64,000 nucleotides of DNA from Tubulanus polymorphus (lineage: Eukaryota; Nemertea; Palaeonemertea; Tubulaniformes; Tubulanidae). The stretch's first letter is position 1. The number at the start of each line of letters is the position of its first letter. Under the pieces are notes generated by a model, which saw nothing but the letters and a program-made list of their open reading frames with translations, had not been told where the DNA came from and did not search any database. Of the stretch, positions 22,301 to 45,400 are shown one piece after another. The position numbers and the translations under genes are program-made. The DNA lies in contig NC_134030.1 in NCBI RefSeq assembly GCF_964204645.1, positions 21,271,110-21,335,109 of the forward strand. The letters are read 5' to 3'.

Positions 22301-23648
22301 TTATCAGGTAATGAATCCAAATTTGATTACTTAAAAAACGTATTCGCTATTACTATATACCCCTCGAAAGAGAAAATCATTCATTTAAAATTCAGATATT
22401 CATTTGTTTCTAAAAAAACGGAGATTTTCTAGATGAAGCCGAGTAGTTACTTTTACTCACCCAGGGTTTGCGGACTTGTACGTCTCCTATAGAAATAGAT
22501 TTCACTTCAAATTCATTTTTTACATTCGATTGTAAAACACCTGGTCTTATTAAAACGCACAGTATGACGAGAAAGCCGTCAGATTTAACACTCAGTGATT
22601 CCAGGTAGTTGTAACCGAGTAAAATATCAGTTCCCACGCGTAACCCTTCTAGTTTATATACACCGATGACGTCACCGGATGTGCTGAGATCACGTGTCCA
22701 GTTGAAGACGATGTACTGTAACACCTGCACCGTGATAGACCAGCAGTGTAAGCGTTTTGATCGAGTTATTACGTGTAAACTGTTGTCATCAGGAATGAGC
22801 ACTCCAGACTCGTTATTAGAGATTTGAATTAACGGATTAGAGACGTTCCAATCAGATATTCTATACACCTGAACTGATAGTTGTGAGTTGATGCGTTGGT
22901 TTTGTAGCAAACTGATAATGGCTTTGTTTGTTTTAGTATAAAACGATGAAGGTGGATGCCCGGTTTGTTCTGGTATAACAGCTATAGGTTCACTGGTGTT
23001 CCATCCGTCGTAAATTTGAACAGTTGTCGCTGAATCAGCCCCAGGAGATAATCTGAAATCGATCTGTATAAACGTCAAATTCATAGCAAAACCATCCGGG
23101 ATCCCGATCCATTCCAAATACAATTTACATCGTTTAAAAAAAATTACGAATTTGTATCCTGTTGAAGTTTGTAATTTGTTTATTTTGAAATCGTATTTTC
23201 CGCAGATTTGAATCAATTTCAATTTGTTCCGTTCATAGCGATATGTGATATAAACCCGACTACCCCGCGTACCATCGACGTTACTTCTAAACATCAACGA
23301 GATCGAATCGTTACGGCGGATTTCATGTTTTCCTTCACCGCAGAATCTGTTATCGGACTCACCGACGAGAAGGTAGTTATCACTACAGAATATCGACGGC
23401 TCGATGTCGTAGTATAGTTTGATGTTGAAAGTTCCCGGTAAAGAGCTGTTGACGAACCAACGACATTCAACACCGCGCGTAAACGACGGGTAATTCGGTG
23501 AAACGATGTAACCGGACGTAGAATCGACGGGGTACCAAGTGTTGTTACAAGACGAACTGACCGTCACAGCGTCAGACAGATCAGCGTGTGCGATGTTAAC
23601 TCGCCAGACGATCAGCGACGCTATAAACAGCGCTCTCAGTCGATCCAT
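16395..23648 (-). CDS. CUB / C-type lectin / LDLa / LRR seven-transmembrane receptor 1
   Basis: Three coding exons on the minus strand: 22461-23648, 20273-21607 and 16395-19616, all phase 0, giving 1914 residues. Signal peptide MDRLRALFIASLIVWRVNIAHA. The start is the methionine shared with the paralogue at 57898. Order: CUB domain from Cys34 (GYIVSPNYPS), two CUB-like segments, a CUB-like at about 426-498, a CUB at about 638-753 (CGVVRSPNFPGYF), a C-type lectin domain at about 765-923 split by intron 2, a second degenerate lectin-like domain at 955-1065, six LDLa-type repeats at 1080-1376 (motifs such as CDGRSDCPNSEDERNC) with a Cys-rich insert, LRRNT plus LRRs at 1380-1572, and a 7TM domain at 1614-1897 (CWLP in TM6, NPLLYT in TM7). 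LDLa-LRR-7TM is the plan of relaxin receptors and molluscan GRL101; the lectin and CUB additions are seen here directly. The Asp/Glu of D/ERY is replaced (TRQRY). The cytoplasmic tail is about 17 residues. Confidence 0.88.
19645..20080. repeat. Tandem duplication of about 203 bp in intron 2 of receptor 1
   Basis: 19645-19846 and 19847-20050 are nearly identical (both with ATGGTTTTAGCATTTTTTTC and TTGTAAAGTACATCATCAAA), followed by a short third start (AAAAATGGTTTTCTATC). The duplication enlarges this intron to 656 bp, against 84 bp in the paralogue. Confidence 0.85.
21669..21789. mobile_element. MITE family G copy 1
   Basis: Imperfect palindrome with ends CTCACAAGTTGGTTGA and TCGAGCAACTGATC, and an inner AAAGTTCATTGTTACTATC. 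It matches 60243-60362, which has better-kept ends. It sits in intron 1 of receptor 1. Confidence 0.6.
21838..22145. repeat. Direct repeat of about 300 bp (intron side of receptor 1 exon 1)
   Basis: Shares long identical stretches with 23862-24160 in the same orientation, for example TTTACTAGAACTACATTGAT followed by GACGTCAT. The two copies bracket exon 1 of receptor 1 and its start codon. Confidence 0.8.
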
Positions 23649-23861
23649 ACCGAACAGCATCAACACGACAGAATGAATCGAATCTTTCAAATTGACGTTC
23701 AGATTACTTTACGTCGAATAGCCGGCGGAAACAGATTACAGTTCGTCCAATCAGAAAATTCGCTGAGAATTCTTTGAAATAGATATTTTTCGTTGCTGCT
23801 GCATTTATTTTGAAACCGATTCTAATTATGCGTGCTTAGTGTTCTTGCTGACAGATCGGTT

Positions 23862-24160
23862 CATAACAAATATACTATTTCTACATTTCACGTTACTAGC
23901 TAGAAGCGAAAGATCAAAGGCGTCAATTTGTTCAACTAAGATTTTTTGAAGATTTTCAAGTTTGTTCACACGCGAATTCATTCCAAGAAACATTTACTAG
24001 AACTACATTGATGACGTCATCCGTAATTTGAATAATCGATTTTCTGAAGTCAGCTCAGACTTTTGAGCTGAAGTTTTTCAAAGTCAAAATGGATATGTTT
24101 TCAGTAATATTTGAACTTCCAAACGACAAACTGTTAAATTTGGTCAGTTCCACAGAGCCC
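23862..24160. repeat. Direct repeat of about 300 bp (5' side of receptor 1)
   Basis: Second copy of 21838-22145, roughly 210 bp upstream of the start codon. Contains TGATGACGTCAT, a perfect CRE-like palindrome also present in the other copy. Whether it is a promoter part or a dispersed element cannot be told from one pair. Confidence 0.8.
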
Positions 24161-24360
24161 CGCGCTAATAAAGGACCTTGCGTTTTTAAAGTTGGGTCTG
24201 ATTCAAATAATGTGCGACAAAAGAAATAAGTTACAATGTTGGATAAAAAGAATCCTGGTCATTATCAGGGATTGTAATAGGGTTGGAATTCGACGCGAAA
24301 AATTTAGGCCGTTCAAATGTTTGTTCGAGTACAAGATTCTTTTTGCCGTGGAAAAAAATA

Positions 24361-24995
24361 CTCGATAATCTGTTCGTTATAACCGATAGTTCTATATACA
24401 GCGGAACCTCGTTACAACGAACTTCAGGAGACCAGAAAATCTGTTCGTTATAACCGATAGTTCTATATACAGCGGAACCTCGTTACAACGAACTTCAGGA
24501 GACCAGAAAAATCGTTATAACCGATAGTTCTATATACAGCGGAACCTCGTTACAACGAACTTCAGGAGACCAGAAAATCTGTTCGTTATAACCGATAGTT
24601 TTATAAACAGCTGAACCTCGTTACAACGAACTTCAGGAGACCAGAAAATCGTTATAACCGATAGTTCTATATACAGCGGAACCTCGTTACAACGAACTTC
24701 ACGGGACCAGAAAATCTGTTCGTTATAACCGATAGTTCTATATACAGCGGAACCTCGTTACAACGAACTTCAGGAGACCAGAAAATCTGTTCGTTATAAC
24801 CGATAGTTCTATATACAGCGGAACCTCGTTACAACGAACTTCAGGAGACCAGAAAATCTGTTCGTTATAACCGATAGTTCTATATACAGCGGAACCTCGT
24901 TACAACGAACTTCAGGGCACCAGAAAATCTGTTCGTTATAACCGATAGTTCTTTATACAGCGGAACTTCGTTACAACGATCTTCACGGGACCAGA
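24361..24995. repeat. Minisatellite of about 71-bp units upstream of receptor 1
   Basis: About nine units carry CGTTATAACCGATAGTTCTA and CGGAACCTCGTTACAACGAA. Each unit is partly palindromic (GTTCGTTATAAC against GTTACAACGAAC) and two units lack the CTGTTCGT segment. Single related words (ACCTCGTTACG) occur near 1885 and 6810, so the unit probably derives from a MITE terminus. Confidence 0.85.
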
Positions 24996-25680
24996 AATCG
25001 TAAATCATCTTCAAGTGATGCTGCCACAAATCCAAAAGGCAGTTCTCATGGACCAGGACCGGTCGTAAATTTAACCCAAGGGTCCATTTGCCAATTGAGT
25101 TAACACAACGTTAAAACCATGCAATAAAACCAGCCTGGGGTTTTAGTCTCTCCAGTTCGGACCAACATTTTAGAGCCCAGTTTAAAGTCGGCTCCAAGTT
25201 TCTGTGTAACATGTCAGTTACTATTATGGGCGTTGGCTTTTGACTGTCAAAGTGAAAAATATCCAGAAACCTTCAAAACTAAGATATCAGATATATGCAG
25301 GTAGATATGTATTTTGAAACGAGGAATGATGATTCAGAGGAATATACGCATCGGAACGAGGAACTATCGAGCGGCGAAGTTGAACATATAATTTACAAGC
25401 CGAGCAAATGACAAAAAGTTGAAAAGTTCATAGATCTTCAATACACGCATTTCATATGTAAACTACTGGTTTTGAAACTTATGAGTACAAACCGTAACCT
25501 AGGTGACAGCGCGCAAGTTTCATTGTGGGATTCGTCCTTTATCAAAGGTGCAAAATATTATCGACATTTTCCGTTCGAAATACAATTTCGCTTCCGGATT
25601 CGCCATTGAAAATATTGATGTAAAAATCGGAAGCTTTTCAGGATTGTAGAAATTTGAATTTAAAGCGCACTTTAAACTAA
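24996..25680. other. Spacer between two tandem arrays
   Basis: No gene, RNA or palindrome recognised. Short open frames only, none with domain-like composition. Confidence 0.5.
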
Positions 25681-26375
25681 AAATTAGATATTTTATCAGC
25701 ACACTTTCAAAAACTGATCGTCCACACTTCACATGTGTTCAGTGCTTCACCCGAGAAAGTTTTAATTGAAAATGAACTACAAACACCAGACATTAGACAT
25801 TTTATCAGCACACTTTCAAAAACTGATCGTCCACACTTCACATGTGTTCAGTACTTCACTTGAGACATTTCTAATTGAAAAAGATCTACAAACATCAGAC
25901 ATTAGACATTTTATCAGCACACTTTCAAAAACTGATCGTCCACACTTCACATGTGTTCAGTGCTTCACCTGAGACATTTCTAATTGAAAATGAGCTACAA
26001 ACACCAGATATTAGACATTTTATCAGCACACTTTCAAAAACTGATCGTCCACACTTCACATGTGTTCAGTGCTTCACCTGAGACATTTCTAATTGAAAAT
26101 GAGCTACAAACACCAGATATTAGACATTTTATCAGCACACTTTCAAAAACTGATCGTCCACACTTCACATGTGTTCAGTGCTTCACCTGAGACATTTCTA
26201 ATTGAAAATGAACTACAAACACCAGATATGAGACATTTTATCAGCACACTTTCAAAAACTGATCGTCCACACTTCACATGTGTTCAGTGCTTCACTTGAG
26301 ACATTTCTAATTGAAAATGAACTACAAACACCAAATATTAGACATTTATCAGCACACTTTTTAAAACTGATCGTC
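25680..26375 (+). repeat. 109-bp satellite, block 1
   Basis: About six units of 109 bp containing TCAGCACACTTTCAAAAACT and CACTTCACATGTGTTCAGTG. Because 109 is not a multiple of three, each unit gives the same 68-codon open frame shifted by one; these are not genes. The same unit recurs at 27123-28060 and, inverted, at 51430-51600 and 58873-59240. Confidence 0.9.
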
Positions 26376-26519
26376 CACACCACCAAAAAATAAGTTGTTA
26401 CCGGCATTTTATATATCTATTTTTCTTTTTCAAATATGCTGCAGCACCTTTATTGTTTGATAAAAATACATTGTTTGCCGAGATATATGCACGCTTGTGA
26501 AAACACGTGTTAAAAATAT

Positions 26520-26845
26520 TCGATTTCGCTGCAAACTAAACCCACACAACTGTGGAACTGGGTCCAGAGTCAAATTAAACCCGCACAACTGTGAAACTGA
26601 GTTGGGAGTCAAATTAAACCCACACAACTGTGGAACTGGATCGAGAGTCACATTAAAACCACAAAACTGTGGAACTGGATCCAGAGTCAAATTAAACCCA
26701 CCACAACCTTTGAACTGGGTTCAGGGTCAAATTCAACTCACACAACTGTGGAATTGGATTCAGAGTCAAATTCAACTCACACAACTGTGGAATTGGATTC
26801 AGAGTCAAATTCAACTCACACTACTGTGGAACTGGATGCAGAACC
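26520..26845 (+). repeat. Short tandem array built from MITE-A-like ends
   Basis: About seven units of roughly 43 bp, each containing CACAACTGTGGAACTGG followed by TCCAGAGTCAAATT. The core is the terminal repeat of MITE family A. The array separates 109-bp satellite blocks 1 and 2. It stays open in one frame but has no protein character. Confidence 0.8.
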
Positions 26846-27122
26846 AGAAATCAACCAAGAGTATGAGGTTTATATTTCTTTACTCAAATAAAGTTAAACC
26901 GACTGATGAACGATCCGAATGATGATTAGGCGAAGTGGTTTGTGGTTTGATATTTCTCGTCATAAAAACGTCGAATTCTTGTTGCCTGGAAATTTGCGAA
27001 ATACGTTTAAAAATGCCTTTTTAGACACATAAACAATGTATGATAAATAATCGTGATAAATGATGGTTTTGTTTGACCTGAAAATGGTAGATGATTGAGA
27101 CATCAGTAACATAAAACGTAAC

Positions 27123-28060
27123 TACTACAAACATCAGACATTAGACATTTTATCAGCACACTTTCAAAAACTGATCGTCCACACTTAAAATGTGTCCAGT
27201 GCTTCACCTGAGACATTTTTAATTGAAAATGAACTACAAACACCAGATATTAGACATTTTATCAGCACACTTTCAAAAACTGATCGTCCACACTTCACAT
27301 GTGTTCAGTGCTTCACCTGAGACATTTTTAATTGAAAATGAACTACAAACACCAGATATTAGACATTTTATCAGCACACTTTCAAAAACTGATCGTCCAC
27401 ACTTCACATGTATTCAGTGCTTCACCTGAGACATTTTCAATTGAAAATGAACTACAAACACCAGACATTAGACATCTTATCTGCACACTTTCAAAAACTG
27501 ATCGTCCACACTTCACATGTGTTCAGTGCTTCACTTGAGACATTTTTAATTGAAAATGAACTACAAACACCAGATATTAGACATTTTATCAGAACACTTT
27601 CAAAAACTGATCGTCCACACTTCACATGTGTTCAGTACTTCACTTGAGACATTTTTAATTGAAAATGAACTACAAACACGAGACATTAGACATTTTATCA
27701 GCACCCTTTCAAAAACTGATCGTCCACACTTCACATGTGTTCAGTGCTTCACCTGAGACATGTTTAATTGAAAATGAACTACAAACACCAGATATTAGAC
27801 ATTTTATCAGCACACTTTCAAAAACTGATCGTCCACACTTCACATGTGTTCAGTGCTTCACCTGAGACATTTTTAATCGAGAATGAACTACAAACACCAG
27901 ATATTAGACATTTTATCAGCACACTTTCAAAAACTGATCGTCCACACTTCACATGTGTTCAGTGCTTCACCTGAGACATTTTTAATTGAAAATGAACTAC
28001 AAACACCAGACATTAGACGTTTTATCAGCACACTTTCAAAAACTGATCGCCGAAATGCAT
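27123..28060 (+). repeat. 109-bp satellite, block 2
   Basis: About eight and a half units of the same 109-bp repeat as block 1, same orientation, with scattered substitutions. It ends abruptly in the middle of a unit at about 28050. Confidence 0.9.
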
Positions 28061-28857
28061 GACATTATTGAAAATGAATTATATTTCCTATCAATGAGGC
28101 AAAATCTAATGAGTATTGAGTAACGAAATTTCAAAAATCACTATTTTTTCTAACGTTTAACGATGGAGTGTAAATATATATTTGTTTATTTTCGTCAATT
28201 CTATATTTCATTTTCGCGCGTTTGAGATGTTTATAGCAAAAATCCGGGATTGGTTTTCTAACTTCCGCTCGGGTTTATTGCATTGGAGAACGAAAATACC
28301 TAAAAGACGTTATCGGCTTAATTCGAATACATCATCATCTTCGGCGGTTTATGTTCTTTCCGAGAAAAACTGCCGAACTCTACTTATAAAAAACCCCCTA
28401 TCTGGTCTGTACCAGACACTGGGTTTGTTTATCATCATACGGCGCCATATATGGGCCGTCGTAACGCACTCGCGCGCCGGTCCAAAGTCCAACCTCGCCT
28501 CTCTCGGTCTACAACGATGACGATGAAAGTAATTCGGTCGTACATCATTCAAGTCGGCACACAAGTCACAACACAACTATTTCGAAGCGTAGGAAAAATG
28601 ACAAACAAAACTATTTATCATTTACCGAAAGTGGGTTTCATTATCACTTTTTTTCGTTGATGTTCCCTGTCCATAATTAGCGCGTCATTAAGTGTTATAT
28701 AGCGGGTGATTATATTCGATCATCTAGTGAGTGCCAGGTTTAGATCGTGTCTGGAGGTCGAGGCGTGCGGACGATTTGTTTGGCTCGTGCGGCGGTTCGG
28801 GACGTATTCAAGATTTGTTACTCAAAAGGACCGATATTTCTTAAATTAGCGAACAAT
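28061..28857. other. Presumed promoter and 5' UTR region of VWA gene 1
   Basis: No coding exon recognised. A TATATAG word occurs near 28697, about 160 bases before the start codon; this is the only core-promoter-like word I noticed and is weak evidence. Open frames at 28182-28576 in both strands have no recognisable domain. Confidence 0.35.
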
Positions 28858-40456
<11,599 letters not shown>

Positions 40457-41490
40457 AAAAAAACTATCGTTTTGAAGAATTTAAGATTTGTTTCATTCTA
40501 AGTGTTATATTTCGGAGTATATTTGATGAGGGACCGCTACTGTGGCAAGTGACGATCGCTAGTAGTGCCACTCAGTTAGCGCGCTTCAATTTCTTCTCAA
40601 CGTTTTATTTAGAATCGAATCAACTTTTCTGATTTTCGGTATCAATTTTCAGTGAAACCTATTCCGTAAAACTGAGTGAGAAAGACAATCCATTCGAGAC
40701 TTATTTCATGATATTTCAAATTTCAACGAATACGAATAGGGAATATTTATAACTCCAACCATCTCCGTGATATATGGAGTATTAACAAAAACAGAAATTA
40801 AAGCATTTTGAAACGCAACTAGACGTTATTTACAACAACTTGTGTGTATAACTGCGCCCTCTAGTGCGTGTTAGCGGAACCTCATTTATTTCGTTTTGAA
40901 TTGTGAAATATATGTGTGTGTGTAATTGTAATTGTAATGTGAAATTACCGGGGTCGGTATCAGATTGTTAGTTAAACAGTCTTGGATATTGGCTACATTT
41001 CTACACGATTGCGAAACCACCCCCGTCGCTAAAATGTTAATGGGAGCAAATAATTTTTGCCGAATAAGATGTTTATATGAAATATAAGATTTAAAACTCG
41101 TGTATACGAAAACATATAATAGTATTGAACCATACTCACTTAACTTTTGTACTTTCCCAATCTTTTAAATGATATTATTTAATAAAAAATGTCTGTAAAT
41201 GTCGAGATATTTGTCTTAAGTGTATTGTATCGCCCTAGTGGTACGTGAATAAAACAACCCCCTCTGATTAGTAAGAAACGATCCTATTGGATGACGCATC
41301 CAACTGCACACACACTTGATCATCATGGATTTTACAGACGCCATTCTACGCATTAGAAAGATGAGATCAAGACAGTCGAAACTAATGATCGAAACACCCA
41401 ACACGCTATCTGACCAGAAAGTTTCAACTGTTGCCGAGGTACAGATTTTGCGAACATATCTAGTGGTTCGAACCCCGTTGGGCCGGAACG

Positions 41491-41887
41491 CCTGTTTACA
41501 CGGGCGCCAAATGGCCCGGGCCAAACAGGCAAAATCGGCCCTACCAAAAACGTTTGACCAGGGTCCAGTTTCACAAAGAAGTTTAACTCAAATCTTTTGT
41601 GTAATTGCAATTCGTTACTTCATGTTTTCAATGAGGACAACAATTCAAACTTACCCGTTTTAGGCTTAAACTTTTTCGTGAAACTGGGCCCAGGCCCGAG
41701 CCAAATCATAGCACGGGCAAATGATCGCTTTTTAATTACAACTGGTACCGGAAATGACCCACTTCGCTTTTAGTTTCGAGTGAATGGTTTGCGAGTGAGC
41801 GCGCTCTCTAATTAGGCACGGGCCAAATTTGGCTCGGGCCTGATCCGTGCCGCTTTGGCCCGGGCAAAATCGTCTCCGTGTGATCGC
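41491..41887. mobile_element. MITE family B copy 2, split by a nested element
   Basis: The left part 41491-41560 and right part 41692-41887 together match 6509-6725, ending in the same CGTGTGATCGC. The interruption at 41561-41691 is a separate palindromic element. Confidence 0.7.
41561..41691. mobile_element. MITE family C, nested
   Basis: Termini GGGTCCAGTTTCAC and GTGAAACTGGGCCC. The interior TTACTTCATGTTTTCAATGA GGACAACA also occurs at about 2040-2110 with the same TTTTTCGTGAAAC end, so at least one more copy exists in the left arm of the inverted duplication. Confidence 0.75.
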
Positions 41888-42481
41888 GGCTGTACATACA
41901 ACACAAAACCTCTTACTCGGATAAGAGAGTACATCCATGGAAAACATCAAGTTCAGATTTTCGAGGACTCTAGGGAATTCATTAAACGGTACTCGGAATC
42001 AACTAACCATCCGCCCCGGATACGGGGTCCTGTAGTACCAGCAGCAATCGTCATACTATTGAAATTCCTTGTAAACAAATTTCAAGTGTATTTACACTCA
42101 CGCTGATCTGATCCGACAGAAATAGGTGACTACACGTACCTCACCCACTCTTTCGCATCTTTACAAAAATACACGCGACTTGTTGTTACTCGAGCAGGAA
42201 GCTGATGATTTTTTCACCGACGCACATTTTTTTCGCCCAGACGTCTAAAACTTTCGATAAATTCTGCTGTTCGGCATTTTGTCAGCGTATCGCGCAGCGA
42301 ACGACCAGCGCGTCGCAGGATCCACTTCCATAGTTCCTCCAAAAGTTCGTTTTAGAGTTTAGAAAAATAATCTTAACTCGAAGTCGACTTAAACTCTCAC
42401 AACTGCGGGACTGGATCCAAATTCCTGGATTAGGCAACTTTAGGATTATCACCAAACACGTGGATCAGTCGAACAATCGTG

Positions 42482-45400
42482 ATGTGGAGGTTCCTCGTAA
42501 TTCTGACCGCCTTTCTCGGGATCTTATTCACCGTACGTACACTATAGTTTAGCTTAGCTATTTCATTATGAAACTTGTTGAAATTGTTTCCTATAGAAAC
42601 TAATGATTTATTCGACGTTACGAATATATCCAAATATATCAAAGTCGCCTTCGAAAATATCTTTTATTCAAGGGTAGCATTTTATATCAACTAGTTACGA
42701 GGCAGACTCAGAGTCTTTCATCAATGATAATGATAATGAATATTGAATATGTATAAATTATCCGCAAAAAAAAATTAACAATAGAGTTACAGAACGGACT
42801 ACATTATCGTGTATTGCATGTGTTGTAATGATAATGATTAAGTTCTTATATAGCCTATTCCGAAAACATCTTCGCTTACTGCGCCTTCATTCCAGGCCAA
42901 ACGCTCTACGGAATAACAATGTTTTAACTAAGCGTTAAAATGAGACCATATCATCAACTCATCTGATATTGCGCCATGAGAAGAGAAACTACACGGTCAT
43001 CAAAATAAGTCCGGGTTCTCTGGGCGACGACAAGATCCAAGTCCGTAGAAAGTTTATCGAGAAATGTTGTAGTTTTGTCTAGCTTGATGAGTGTCCAAGT
43101 TTACGTCGTTCTTCCTTTGCTTAGGTTAACTTGCCAAGATTCCCATCAAATCTCGCTCGTAATGTCGTAGTTTGTCTAAGCCCGCCGCACACGGCATAAC
43201 AAAACACTTCGAAAACGTTTTTCACGAGGGAAGAAAAACGTGTTTTTTTCGTTGCCGTGTGCGGCCGGCTTTACCAGCCAGTACTATATAGACCCTCGCG
43301 CAGTACGAGAGACCAGGCTTGTTGCCAACCATGCCTTACCGATTGTCATGAAAGTGGAACTTTTTGATAGAACTCGCGGTACTGGAGACTGGCAACAACA
43401 AAAATAACCTGGGAATTTTTCAACCCCTAAGGTTTAGCGTCTTGTTAATCAATAATTTGCCAACCTACTTTGCGTAGTAGCACAAGCTACAACCTTTTCT
43501 GATTATAATAGAATTCGTCTACGGTCGACACAAATACGAACGAACATGTTTTGACAATCTGCCACTTAAGCATTTTTACCGAGATAAGGAACTCTAAGCG
43601 GAGAATGTGAACTATGTCCCACGCAACACGCAATGATAGATGACTGTGTAATACGCCTGTTTTTGGGTTTTTGTTTGGCGAAAATTAAGTAGTCATTTTT
43701 GTCACCCGAATCATACACAAAAATAACCTTACCGCCGATATAAATTTCAAACGCATCCTTTCAGATATTTACATGTTTGTGTGCGTTGTTGATGGAATAA
43801 CATTTTAGAGTGCATCCTTTGTACTTAAGTTCACTTTCGATTCCAAACGAATTTTCCTTTGAAAAAAACAGGTTGGGCACTTTTGATAGATCGAATTCAA
43901 GTCCCGATAGTTTTGCCTGATTGTGAATTATTTCCAAACAGATTTCGACGATGCGAATCAGGCATAACTGACCAACCGCGCATCATCTTTGAACTGCTGT
44001 AGGTTGTAATTGACGTCATAAGGGGTATACATAATTCGACGACGCCATGGTAGGATTCATGGAGGCAGACATCTTTTTTCGCGAGTGCCCAGAGATGAAA
44101 TGAATAGCATTCAACTTGATGGCGTCACAAGAGCTTTCGGAAATCCAGAAACATTCTAAGTTTTAACAGGCTTAACTTTTTGACACGTTCTATCTTCATA
44201 ATGAAAACGCAATTAAAATGACTTAATGATCGAAGATTCAGCAACACGTCCCCTTAATGATGCGACCGATTTTGACCCATTGTATCGTTGATAAGCATTT
44301 CATCCACCGCATCAACCCATTCAGAAAGACGTTTACACTGAGAAAAACATAGATATTTGTTTTTGATATTTTGCTAACGATTTTATTGTTTTACATAGGT
44401 TTTAAGTTTTGAATTATTATCATTGTTATGAAAAAATGTGTGTAATTTCAAACATTCTCGCAATCGCGATTCCGAACCGTTTGCTGTTTGGGTGCTTTAA
44501 AAGGTTGTACGCATTTTTGTAGGTATCGGCTCAACTCGATGTCGAAGCTTTGAAGCAACCACGCAGCGGTAAGTAAGGATTATCGATCAACGGATTATCC
44601 ATAGATAATCCGTTAAAATCTTTGATTATCTTTAACTTCAAAATGGACCAGATTCTTCAATATGTATTGAGTATCCTTTATCAAACTTCCAAAACCGTCT
44701 TTTTAATCAAATGCCACAAACCTGGGCGAATTGACTCTCGAAGATTTCTTGTTTTCATCACGTTTTTATCTCCGAATAATATTTCCAGAGAAAATAATTG
44801 GATGCAATGATAAATAGTTGGGATATGTGGAGAATGTTTTCATCTATTCAGCAATAAACGGCTCTTAAAATAACGTAGAGAATTGATAATCAGTTCGATC
44901 AGTTATTCTCGTAAATACATGTCTTGTGGAATGCGCCAGAATTTGTTGGTCGATGGTCATTCTCAGAATGGGTGGAGGAACCTCTTGACTTATTTATGAC
45001 CTAAGGGTTCGTCGAGTTTTTCTACCCTAAGATTGAGCCCTCTCGGGGTGAAGCTCTTATTTAGAAGTCTCCGACATGGCCTTTTGTGTTCACATTCCCT
45101 CCATCTGTCCGTAGGCGGAATCCAGTTATTTTGTGAATCTTTGACTTTTTTATTATCTAGATATCTGGTTTAAGCATGTATCTACCCTAGATAGACGCTG
45201 AGCCCAAAGACCGGTCCCATCGGATTCAAGATGGCCGACTGATGACCATTGTTTTCGTCGAAATCAATGCTATTCACAATTATCAATTAAATTTGATAAT
45301 GTATAAATTGTTTAATTGTCGAGCAGTTCAATAACCACTTTCCAAGCAGGCGTCGTGTCGCTGGACAACTCTACTGTCTGTCACACATGCTCTCCAGGCG

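Larger units (their letters stand above)
40457..42481. other. Intergenic region between the two VWA genes
   Basis: Holds the probable 3' UTR of VWA gene 1 (candidate AATAAA at 41181), then nested MITEs at 41491-41887 and a degenerate family A MITE at about 42316-42422. The 3' UTR part (40510-40690) resembles sequence after the stop of VWA gene 2 and part of intron 1 of VWA gene 1 (30870-31060). No further gene recognised. Confidence 0.55.

Noticed and set aside
25766-27974. Many 68-codon plus-strand open frames of similar sequence
   Set aside because: They are the 109-bp satellite read in rotating frames. 109 is not a multiple of three, and there are no splice or start contexts.
28182-28576. 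Overlapping open frames of 75-112 codons on both strands upstream of VWA gene 1
   Set aside because: No domain, signal peptide or splice context, and no counterpart upstream of VWA gene 2.
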